Source: an uncultured bacterium (lineage in GTDB: Bacteria > Verrucomicrobiota > Kiritimatiellia > UBA8416 > CALETX01). Taken from it: 12,323 bases of DNA. Made by a program: the position numbers and the translations under genes. Positions 6,903 through 12,323 of this stretch are shown piece after piece (position 1 is the stretch's first letter; each line of letters starts with the position of its first letter). Below the pieces are notes generated by a model. It had not been told where the DNA came from. It searched no databases and saw nothing but the letters and a program-made list of their open reading frames with translations. The DNA is taken from assembly GCA_937920455.1 (NCBI GenBank), contig CALETX010000443.1, forward strand, positions 1-12,323, read 5' to 3'.

Positions 6903-7348
6903 CAGTCCTCAACAATTTTGCAGACGCCGCCTGCGGCTTCTATCTTGGCCTTTGCAGATGAACTAAAGGCTTGCAATCGAACCTCAAGTTTCCTGTCGAT
7001 ATCACCCTTGCCAAGCAGCTTGACGGGCATGCCGACTTGTCTGACAACCCCTGCAGACCTCAGAAGCTCAGCAGTCACAACCGTCCCCGGCTCAAACCTC
7101 TTCAAATCTCCAACCGCTACCACGCAAAACACGCGACGCGTAGGATTCTTGAAACCGCGCTTCGGAATCCGCCGCACAAGTCTCATCTGCCCACCCTCAA
7201 AACCTTCCTTGTGCTTGTGCCCTTTCCTGGACATCTGACCCTTAATCCCGCGCCCGCATGTCTTGCCACGTCCCGCTGCCCGCCCACGCCCGACACGCAC
7301 CCTGCGATGCACCGAACCCGGTGTGTTTCTCAACGTATGCAGATTCAT
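6902..7348 (-). CDS. rplO: 50S ribosomal protein L15
   Basis: A large-subunit assembly protein that lies along 23S rRNA. The 148-residue protein begins MNLHTLRNTPGSVHRRVRVG and has a glycine/arginine-rich N-terminal arm (GRGRAAGRGKTCGRGIKGQ). It continues with FEGGQMRLVRRIPKRGFKN, a strong L15 signature. I chose the ATG at 7348 because GGAAGGG lies 9 bases upstream and the family begins at this point. An ATG two codons earlier (7354) and a TTG at 7357 are also possible. It follows rpsE directly; the rpmD gene for L30, usually between them, is missing. The stop overlaps the secY start. Confidence 0.96.
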   Translation of the reverse strand: MNLHTLRNTPGSVHRRVRVGRGRAAGRGKTCGRGIKGQMSRKGHKHKEGFEGGQMRLVRRIPKRGFKNPTRRVFCVVAVGDLKRFEPGTVVTAELLRSAGVVRQVGMPVKLLGKGDIDRKLEVRLQAFSSSAKAKIEAAGGVCKIVED

Positions 7349-7353
7349 CGCCA

Positions 7354-7851
7354 TCAACCCTTCCGATGACCCGTTCCTCGCGCCCGTTCAATCTCTTCCT
7401 GCGAACGCAACTGACGCAGCGCCTCAATGGTGGCCCTGACCATGTTCAGCCGATTCCCGCTTCCCAGAGACTTGGCAAGCACATCCTTGACACCAGCCAT
7501 TTCCAAAACAGGCCTCATCCCGCCACCCGCGATGATACCAGTCCCAGGTGATGCCGGCTTGAGAATAACCTGGCCACCGCCAAATTTCCCTGCCACCTCA
7601 TGCGGAATCGTGCTGCCTTTGAGCGTCACATTAAACAGCGACCTCCGCGCCAGTTCAGTCCCCTTGCGTATGGCTTCGGGAACTTCGTTGGCCTTCCCAA
7701 ACCCAAACCCCACCATCCCGTTCTGATTCCCGACAACAACAACAGCGCTGAAACTGAACCTGCGCCCGCCCTTCACCACCTTCGCGCAGCGGTTCACAAA
7801 TACAACACGTTCCTCCAACCCATCCTGCGATGCCACTTCGTCCGCGCTCAT
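7354..7851 (-). CDS. rpsE: 30S ribosomal protein S5
   Basis: S5 helps form the mRNA entry channel and affects decoding accuracy. The 165-residue protein carries the double-stranded-RNA-binding-like domain with [18 protein letters not shown] at about residues 24-41, then [20 protein letters not shown]. The C-terminal domain is shown by [12 protein letters not shown] and by [20 protein letters not shown]. The ATG overlaps the rplR stop by four bases (ATGA), and GAGGAAGG lies just upstream, so translation is probably coupled. Its stop lies inside the start region of rplO, where L30 would usually intervene. Confidence 0.97.
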   Translation of the reverse strand: MSADEVASQDGLEERVVFVNRCAKVVKGGRRFSFSAVVVVGNQNGMVGFGFGKANEVPEAIRKGTELARRSLFNVTLKGSTIPHEVAGKFGGGQVILKPASPGTGIIAGGGMRPVLEMAGVKDVLAKSLGSGNRLNMVRATIEALRQLRSQEEIERARGTGHRKG

Positions 7852-8216
7852 GTTTCCTTCCTCGCCCCTGCAACCAATCCCGCCGCAAATGCGCTCTCAA
7901 CCACGGCCTTCACTCTGCCATGAAAACGAAAACCCCCACGGTCAACAACAACCTCGCGAATCCCCGCCGCACGAGCCGCTTCGGCAGCCTTCTTGCCAAG
8001 ATCCGCCGCGGTGATCTTGTTGTTCTTTATACCCCATCCGAGAGTGGACGCGCTCGCCAGAGTCCTGCCGGCATCATCATCAATGAACTGAACATATTGA
8101 TGCCTGCCGGTTATGCAAATCGCCATACGCGGACGCTCTGCAGTACCACGCACCTTCATCCTCACGCGCCGATGCCGCCTCTCCCTCGCATCTTTCCTGT
8201 TCTTCATCCCGCTCAT
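7848..8216 (-). CDS. rplR: 50S ribosomal protein L18
   Basis: L18 binds 5S rRNA and helps place it on the large subunit with L5. The 122-residue protein begins with a basic arm ([20 protein letters not shown]). It contains the family motifs [29 protein letters not shown] and, near the end, [18 protein letters not shown]. An AGAGGG sequence directly after the rplF stop is at good distance from the ATG at 8216; a second ATG three codons later is a weaker alternative. It overlaps rpsE by four bases. Confidence 0.96.
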   Translation of the reverse strand: MSGMKNRKDARERRHRRVRMKVRGTAERPRMAICITGRHQYVQFIDDDAGRTLASASTLGWGIKNNKITAADLGKKAAEAARAAGIREVVVDRGGFRFHGRVKAVVESAFAAGLVAGARKET

Positions 8217-8231
8217 CCCTGCGCACCCTCT

Positions 8232-8768
8232 TTATGCCACACTCTTGCCAACCTTGCGCCTCACATGCTCGCCCTTGTACCTAATGCCTTTGCCCTTGTA
8301 GGGCTCGGCAGGGCAAAAGCCCCTGATGCGCGCCGCAGTGTCGCCAACTTTCTGCTTGTCTATTCCGCTCACAACAACAATGTTCCCCCCATCCACCTTC
8401 AACTGGATGCCTTCCGGCGCTTCAAACTCAAGCGGGCTCGAAAAACCCAGAGTCATCACCAGCTTGCGCCCCTGCACCGCGGCCTTGAAGCCAACGCCCT
8501 GTATCTCCAGCTCCTTGACATAACCCTTCGTCACGCCCTCAATCATGTTGCACACGAGTCTGTGAATCGTCCCATGACAAGATCGCGCCAACGGCGAATC
8601 GTCAGTCCGGCTCACGCGCGCCTGCTTCCCGTCTGTCTCCACCTTGACCACGGATGGAATATTGAGACTCGACTCCCCTTTGGGTCCCTTTACCGTAAGC
8701 TTGGAATTGTCCGCAGCAATCGTTACGCCGCTTGGTATGTCAATCGGCCTTTTACCAATCCGCGACAT
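8232..8768 (-). CDS. rplF: 50S ribosomal protein L6
   Basis: L6 binds near the base of the L7/L12 stalk and the sarcin-ricin loop. The 178-residue length is standard. It begins MSRIGKRPIDIPSGVTIAAD and shows the two-domain repeat of the family. The first domain includes LTVKGPKGESSL. The second carries GFKAAVQGRKLVMTLGFSSP and, near the C-terminus, EPYKGKGIRYKGEHVRRKVGKS, the most conserved element. GAGGAG precedes the ATG by about six bases. It sits 12 bases after rpsH and 15 before rplR in the normal spc order. Confidence 0.97.
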   Translation of the reverse strand: MSRIGKRPIDIPSGVTIAADNSKLTVKGPKGESSLNIPSVVKVETDGKQARVSRTDDSPLARSCHGTIHRLVCNMIEGVTKGYVKELEIQGVGFKAAVQGRKLVMTLGFSSPLEFEAPEGIQLKVDGGNIVVVSGIDKQKVGDTAARIRGFCPAEPYKGKGIRYKGEHVRRKVGKSVA

Positions 8769-8780
8769 CGCTCACTCTCC

Positions 8781-9176
8781 TCACCATACTGTGCAGATTA
8801 CTTCTCCACCTATCCCCCTGGCGACCGCATCAGCATCAGTCAACACCCCATGAGAGGTGCTCAATATCGCCACCCCCATCCCGTTCAACACGCGCGGCAT
8901 TGAATCGCGCGCCGCATATACCCGCCTTCCCGGTCTGCTTACTCGTCGAATGCCTTTTATAACTGGCTGCCGCCCATCGTACTTGAGATACAGAGTAATA
9001 GTCCTGCGAGCGCCACCACCTTCAGTGGAATAGTCGGCTATATACCCCTCGCGCTTCAGGATTCTTACAATATCCTCCTTCAAACGCGAGTACGGCACAT
9101 CAACCTTTAACAGCCGCGCCCTCTGGCCATTTCTTATCCTCACAAGCATATCAGCAATCGGATCAGACCAGCTCAT
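8781..9176 (-). CDS. rpsH: 30S ribosomal protein S8
   Basis: S8 binds the central domain of 16S rRNA and in E. coli also represses the spc operon mRNA near rplE. The 131-residue protein begins MSWSDPIADMLVRIRNGQRA and ends with the strong motif STSHGVLTDADAVARG then GGEVICTVW. The ATG at 9176 was chosen over a TTG four codons upstream because GGGAG stands about six bases before it and family members start with this DPIADMLTRIRN-like segment. It follows rpsN after 13 bases. Confidence 0.97.
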   Translation of the reverse strand: MSWSDPIADMLVRIRNGQRARLLKVDVPYSRLKEDIVRILKREGYIADYSTEGGGARRTITLYLKYDGRQPVIKGIRRVSRPGRRVYAARDSMPRVLNGMGVAILSTSHGVLTDADAVARGIGGEVICTVW

Positions 9177-9189
9177 GACGTCTCCCAAA

Positions 9190-9375
9190 TTACCAACTTG
9201 CCTTGACCACGCCCGGGATCATCCCCGCTGAGGCCAACTCTCTGAAGCAGATGCGACACAAATTAAACTTCCGCATAAACGCCCGACGACGCCCGCATCT
9301 ATGACACCTGTTGTATCTTCTGGTTTTGAACTTGGGCTCGCGTCTCGCTTCCGCAATCTGTGACTTCTTTGCCAC
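9190..9375 (-). CDS. rpsN: 30S ribosomal protein S14, zinc-binding type
   Basis: S14 joins the head of the small subunit late in assembly. At 61 residues this is the short, zinc-binding form (often called S14 type Z). It has the ligands Cys24, Cys27, Cys40 and Cys43 in C-x2-C...C-x2-C, visible in [21 protein letters not shown]. It ends IPGVVKASW as expected. Start is a GTG at 9375 preceded by a G-rich stretch (GGGGCGGTGG) at suitable distance. It lies between rplE and rpsH, the standard spc position. Confidence 0.96.
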   Translation of the reverse strand: MAKKSQIAEARREPKFKTRRYNRCHRCGRRRAFMRKFNLCRICFRELASAGMIPGVVKASW

Positions 9376-9392
9376 CTACCACCGCCCCTTTC

Positions 9393-9929
9393 CTACTTCG
9401 CCGCAAAAGGCAGCCCTAGATTCTTAAGCAACGCGAATGTCTCCTCATCGCTCCGCGCCGTGGTCACTATCGTCACGTCCATACCCTGAACTGATGTGAC
9501 GTTGTTAGGATCAATCTCCGGAAAAATGGTCTGTTCACGCAAACCGAGCGAATAATTGCCCCCTCCATCAAACGAACTGCGCGGCAACCCCCTGAAGTCC
9601 CTTATCCTCGGAAGCGCCGCACTTATGAGCCTGTCCAGAAATTCATACATACGCTCGCCCCTGAGTGTAACCTTCGCCCCGATAGGCATGCCAGCCCTCA
9701 GCTTAAAGTTTGAAACGCTCTTGCGCGCCTTCGTAACTATCGGCTTCTGACCGGTGATCCTGGCAAGCTCCTCAATATGCCCCTTCATCGAGTCCTTTTC
9801 TTCAACACTAAAACCCATGTTCACCACTATCTTCACCAGCCGAGGAACACGCAGCCGATTAGTGATGCCAAGTTCCTTCATCAAGCGTGGCGCCACCTCG
9901 TTGTTGTATTTTTCCTTCAGTCTCGACAT
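9393..9929 (-). CDS. rplE: 50S ribosomal protein L5
   Basis: L5 binds 5S rRNA and contacts the P-site tRNA elbow and the small-subunit head. From the ATG at 9929 it is 178 residues, the family's usual length, starting [20 protein letters not shown]. It contains [27 protein letters not shown] and the C-terminal motif [21 protein letters not shown]. An open frame extends 29 codons further upstream into rplX, but that portion looks like no L5 and overlaps the upstream gene. GAGGGGTGATAG, spanning the rplX end, supplies the ribosome-binding site 7 bases after rplX stops. Confidence 0.97.
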   Translation of the reverse strand: MSRLKEKYNNEVAPRLMKELGITNRLRVPRLVKIVVNMGFSVEEKDSMKGHIEELARITGQKPIVTKARKSVSNFKLRAGMPIGAKVTLRGERMYEFLDRLISAALPRIRDFRGLPRSSFDGGGNYSLGLREQTIFPEIDPNNVTSVQGMDVTIVTTARSDEETFALLKNLGLPFAAK

Positions 9930-9936
9930 CGTCCTA

Positions 9937-10257
9937 TCACCCCTCGAACACGTGCCCGCACTTCTTGCACTGTCTAACCGCCTTATCTCCTCGGCTTGCC
10001 GGCCGTACCTTGACACCTTTCTTGCACTGCGGACAATACAGCATCACCTTGGAAACCGGCAAATAAGCCTCTTTTTCAGCTATTCCGCCCTGCGGATTGT
10101 CCTGGGTCCTCCGCAAATGCTTCTTTACCATGTTAACTCCCTCAACCAGGACCTTGCCTCGCGAAGGGACAACCTGAAGCACCTTACCCTGCTTGCCGGC
10201 ATGAGCGCCTGATATCACAATAACAACGTCGCCCCGTCGTATCCTCTGCAAACTCAC
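9937..10257 (-). CDS. rplX: 50S ribosomal protein L24 with zinc-ribbon-like cysteines
   Basis: L24 is an assembly initiator of the large subunit near the exit tunnel. The 106-residue protein begins [20 protein letters not shown] followed by [11 protein letters not shown], the KOW motif (about residues 6-32), then [12 protein letters not shown]. The C-terminal half carries Cys75, Cys78, Cys97 and Cys100 (CPQC...CKKC), a four-cysteine set present in many but not all L24 proteins. The GTG start at 10257 has GGGAGGG nine bases upstream; there is no better ATG. It follows rplN after 18 bases and is 7 bases from rplE. Confidence 0.96.
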   Translation of the reverse strand: MSLQRIRRGDVVIVISGAHAGKQGKVLQVVPSRGKVLVEGVNMVKKHLRRTQDNPQGGIAEKEAYLPVSKVMLYCPQCKKGVKVRPASRGDKAVRQCKKCGHVFEG

Positions 10258-10275
10258 GAAGTAATGCCCTCCCGC

Positions 10276-10641
10276 CTACAATACCTCAGGAGCCAGAGAA
10301 ATAACCTTCATATGGTTTTTCTCCCTCAGCTCCCTGGCCACAGGCCCCATGATACGAGTGCCGATGGGATTCTTGCCCTGATCAATCAAAACTACAGCAT
10401 TGTTATCAAAGCGCACATAACTGCCGTCCGCACGGCGAATGGGATGCTTTGTTCTCACGACAAGAGCCCACTTCACCTCGCCTTTCTTCACCATTCCCTC
10501 AGGCTGCGCGTCCTTCACCGAAACACGTATCACGTCTCCAACACAGGCATACCGCTTGCGCTGTCCCAGAATCCGGAAACATCGAGCCCGCCTCGCCCCG
10601 GTGTTGTCCGCCACAACCAGATCTGTCTGCTCTCTGATCAT
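10276..10641 (-). CDS. rplN: 50S ribosomal protein L14
   Basis: L14 sits at the subunit interface and forms bridges to 16S rRNA; it is also the docking site of silencing factor RsfS where that exists. The 121-residue length is normal. Family marks are [17 protein letters not shown] at 10-26, [28 protein letters not shown] and the end [14 protein letters not shown]. The ATG overlaps the rpsQ stop in ATGA, with AGGTGA upstream, indicating coupled translation. It stands at the classical head of the spc operon, although no separate promoter is visible because it overlaps rpsQ. Confidence 0.98.
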   Translation of the reverse strand: MIREQTDLVVADNTGARRARCFRILGQRKRYACVGDVIRVSVKDAQPEGMVKKGEVKWALVVRTKHPIRRADGSYVRFDNNAVVLIDQGKNPIGTRIMGPVARELREKNHMKVISLAPEVL

Positions 10642-10934
10642 GATTCACCTGCCGCCTCCGCGGCCTGCCCATTCTTCAGAACCGCAACAACCCTCCATCG
10701 CTTCATCCGACTCAACGGCCGACACTCCAATATCCGAACTCTGTCGCCAACTTTTGCCGCGTTCTCCTCGTCGTGCGCATGAAACTTCCTCAACACCCTC
10801 ACCACTTTCCCGTAAACCGGATGCCTCCTCAAACGTTCCACCTGCACCACCACGGTCTTGTTGCCGCTCTTGCTGACGACAATGCCATGTTTCTCCTTAC
10901 GATGTCCCCTCTGCGCAAATGCTGTGTCAACCAT
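10638..10934 (-). CDS. rpsQ: 30S ribosomal protein S17
   Basis: S17 binds early to the 5' domain of 16S rRNA. The 98-residue protein is slightly long; the core shows [38 protein letters not shown] and [19 protein letters not shown], all standard. The extra residues are a short Ala/Glu-rich tail ([11 protein letters not shown]) and a few more at the start. GGGAGG stands 8 bases upstream. The start overlaps the rpmC end by eight bases (ATGGTTGA), and its stop overlaps rplN, so it is embedded in a translationally coupled trio. Confidence 0.97.
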   Translation of the reverse strand: MVDTAFAQRGHRKEKHGIVVSKSGNKTVVVQVERLRRHPVYGKVVRVLRKFHAHDEENAAKVGDRVRILECRPLSRMKRWRVVAVLKNGQAAEAAGES

Positions 10935-11139
10935 TTCCAGAAGCCTCCCGCCGCCGTCGTTCCGAGAGAATCGTTTTAATACGCGCCAGATCCCGCCTCA
11001 TGTTGCGAATTCCCCTTGCAGACGCCGGTTTCTCTCCAATACCCCGCTTTATCTTCAAAGATGCTATCCCATTAGCCAGATCACGAGCCGCCTGCGTCAG
11101 TTCCTCCGTCGTCTGTTCCCTCAATTTCGCCGCCTTCAT
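10927..11139 (-). CDS. rpmC: 50S ribosomal protein L29
   Basis: L29 lies at the peptide exit site where it contacts nascent-chain factors. The 70-residue protein from the ATG at 11139 begins MKAAKLREQTTEELTQAARD and continues with the family's LIKELFNLR-like region and LARIKTILSERRR end, forming the two-helix hairpin. An upstream TTG at 11154 would add five residues. I prefer the ATG because it matches the family start and has GGGG upstream. Its last eight bases overlap rpsQ. Confidence 0.95.
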   Translation of the reverse strand: MKAAKLREQTTEELTQAARDLANGIASLKIKRGIGEKPASARGIRNMRRDLARIKTILSERRRREASGNG

Positions 11140-11156
11140 AGCCGAATGCCCCAAAG

Positions 11157-11570
11157 CTAACCGTGTCTAGTCAGAAACCTCGTCCTGACATGAATCTTCG
11201 TGTCAGCCATTCTCAGAGCCTCCCGCGCCACGCTCTCTGAAACTCCGCTTATTTCAAAAAGAACCCGTCCCGGCCTCACAACGGCCACCCACATTTCGGG
11301 GTTCCCCTTGCCCTTTCCCATTCGGGTTTCAATCGGCTTCTTGGTGATCGGCTTGTCAGGGAAAATTCTGATCCAAAGCTTTCCCTTCCTCTTCATGTGC
11401 CGATTAATGCTAACCCGACACGCCTCTATCTCCCTGCTCGTCAACCACCCCCGCGTCAGAGCCTGCAAACCGTATTCCCCAAAAGCCAGGCCTGTCCCAG
11501 CCTGAGCCGTGCCAGCCATGCTGCCACGCTGCTGCTTGCGATACTTCACCCTCTTCGGCATCAATGGCAT
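11157..11570 (-). CDS. rplP: 50S ribosomal protein L16
   Basis: L16 shapes the A-site region and is needed for peptidyl-transferase assembly. The 137-residue protein opens [20 protein letters not shown] and carries [20 protein letters not shown], the characteristic [13 protein letters not shown] and [20 protein letters not shown], and ends with [16 protein letters not shown] lies just before the ATG at 11570; an ATG three codons on is possible too. The gene is 6 bases after rpsC, standard for the S10 operon. Confidence 0.97.
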   Translation of the reverse strand: MPLMPKRVKYRKQQRGSMAGTAQAGTGLAFGEYGLQALTRGWLTSREIEACRVSINRHMKRKGKLWIRIFPDKPITKKPIETRMGKGKGNPEMWVAVVRPGRVLFEISGVSESVAREALRMADTKIHVRTRFLTRHG

Positions 11571-11576
11571 TTCTTG

Positions 11577-12221
11577 TCACCCCCGCCGCGAGACAGCATC
11601 TTCGGCCTTCTTGCAAATCCAAACCTTCACGCCGATCAATCCGGCTGTCGTTCGCGCCTCAGCAAACCCATAATCAATATTGCTGCGTAGTGTTTGAAGC
11701 GGAAGCCTTCCTTCATGATACCACTCACTCCTCGCAAGCTCTGCCCCGCCAAGACGGCCGCTCACTCTGACCCTGATGCCTTCAACACCCATGTCCATCG
11801 CAAGCTTTATCGCCCGCTTCATAGCTCGCCGAAACGACACCCGTCTAACAAGCTGCGTCGCAATTCCCTCCGCAACAAGCTGCGCATTTGTGTCAGGATT
11901 CTTTACCTCGTGAATTTCAATGTAAATCTCCTTGCCGGTCATCTTTGCCAGCTCGCTCCGTATTCCATCAATATCGGCGCCCTTCCTTCCAATTACTATG
12001 CCAGGACGCGCGCTGTGAATGTTGACCCTCACACGATTTGCATAACGCTCAATCACCACATCCGCCACCGCGGCATGCTCAAGCCGCTTTTTAACAAAAT
12101 CCCGAATCTTTATGTCCTCGATCAACATCTGGCCAAAACCCTTCTTCGCGCAAAACCACCGCGATCGCCAATCCTTGTTGACCGTCACCCGCATTCCTAT
12201 TGGATTAACCTTCTGACCCAA
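11577..12221 (-). CDS. rpsC: 30S ribosomal protein S3, TTG start
   Basis: S3 lines the mRNA entry channel and has helicase-related activity with S4 and S5. The 214 residues begin [20 protein letters not shown], the universal S3 start. A type II KH domain is near residues 40-110, with its GxxG loop at G78-R-K-G81 in [12 protein letters not shown]. The C-terminal domain has [20 protein letters not shown] and [14 protein letters not shown]. The initiation codon is TTG at 12221. An in-frame TAG (12225-12227) lies only one codon upstream, so no longer start is possible. GGAGGA is 8 bases upstream. Confidence 0.97.
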   Translation of the reverse strand: MGQKVNPIGMRVTVNKDWRSRWFCAKKGFGQMLIEDIKIRDFVKKRLEHAAVADVVIERYANRVRVNIHSARPGIVIGRKGADIDGIRSELAKMTGKEIYIEIHEVKNPDTNAQLVAEGIATQLVRRVSFRRAMKRAIKLAMDMGVEGIRVRVSGRLGGAELARSEWYHEGRLPLQTLRSNIDYGFAEARTTAGLIGVKVWICKKAEDAVSRRG

Positions 12222-12256
12222 CGTCTATATCCTCCTCCGCCATAAGCCTCTCCCGC

Positions 12257-12323
12257 TCATAGCGGTTCGTCTGTAAGCACCACCCTGATATGACACATCC
12301 TCCTTAAGATGGGCGATGCCCCC
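12257..12323 (-). CDS. rplV: 50S ribosomal protein L22 (C-terminal end only)
   Basis: Only the last 21 codons and the TGA are inside the window; the gene runs on past the right edge. In the correct frame the end reads GASPILRRMCHIRVVLTDEPL, and RASP...R..HI.VV is the signature at the L22 C-terminus. L22 lines the nascent-chain exit tunnel. rplV immediately before rpsC is the fixed S10-operon order, which supports the call. A 35-base gap holding the rpsC ribosome-binding site separates the two. Confidence 0.85.
   Translation of the reverse strand, partial: GASPILRRMCHIRVVLTDEPL

Noticed and set aside
7830..8903. 357-codon open frame on the plus strand
   Set aside because: It is antisense to rplR, rplF and rpsH, which are certain genes; composition is that of a shadow frame.
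9930..10016. Extended N-terminus of L5 from an upstream start
   Set aside because: The 29 extra residues lie inside rplX, do not resemble L5, and the ATG at 9929 has its own ribosome-binding site.

Overview
The window is one long bacterial ribosomal-protein cluster read entirely on the minus strand. It covers the 3' part of the S10 operon, the complete spc operon and the alpha operon, followed by an intergenic gap and the start of an unrelated gene. All 25 protein genes run right to left. Reading from the right edge, the order is rplV (3' end only), rpsC, rplP, rpmC, rpsQ, rplN, rplX, rplE, rpsN, rpsH, rplF, rplR, rpsE, rplO, secY, adk, map, rpmJ, rpsM, rpsK, rpsD, rpoA, rplQ, then about 590 bases without a credible gene, then the N-terminal 82 codons of a GspF/PilC-type inner-membrane protein cut by the left edge.

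The organism is a Gram-negative-type bacterium with moderately high GC. The SecY and L22 ends, the loss of rpmD (L30) between rpsE and rplO, and a type II secretion or type IV pilus gene next door would fit a member of the Verrucomicrobia/Lentisphaerae/Kiritimatiellae/Chlamydiae group. That placement is recollection of family resemblance, not a measured match. Four ribosomal proteins (S14, L24, S4, L36) and the Adk lid keep their zinc-binding cysteine sets.

Layout: (1) 12323-6902 holds tightly packed S10/spc ribosomal genes, many overlapping by 1-8 bases or separated by under 20, which points to translational coupling. (2) 6902-4107 is secY-adk-map: the protein-export channel, nucleotide balance and N-terminal methionine removal. 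(3) 4106-4023 is an 84-base gap where infA often sits; infA is absent, and a promoter-like pair lies upstream of rpmJ. (4) 4022-833 is the alpha operon with rpmJ, rpsM, rpsK, rpsD, rpoA and rplQ. (5) 832-247 is non-coding, with hairpins, one resembling a terminator for the alpha operon, and a promoter-like pair near 272-300. (6) 246-1 is the gspF/pilC-like start.

Together these genes build both ribosomal subunits, the RNA polymerase alpha subunit and the membrane export channel. I found no mobile element, CRISPR array, tRNA or rRNA, and no convincing new biological system. The least ordinary observations are an Ala/Glu-rich N-terminal extension on S11, the missing infA and rpmD, the forced TTG start of rpsC, and the overlapping hairpins in the intergenic gap.
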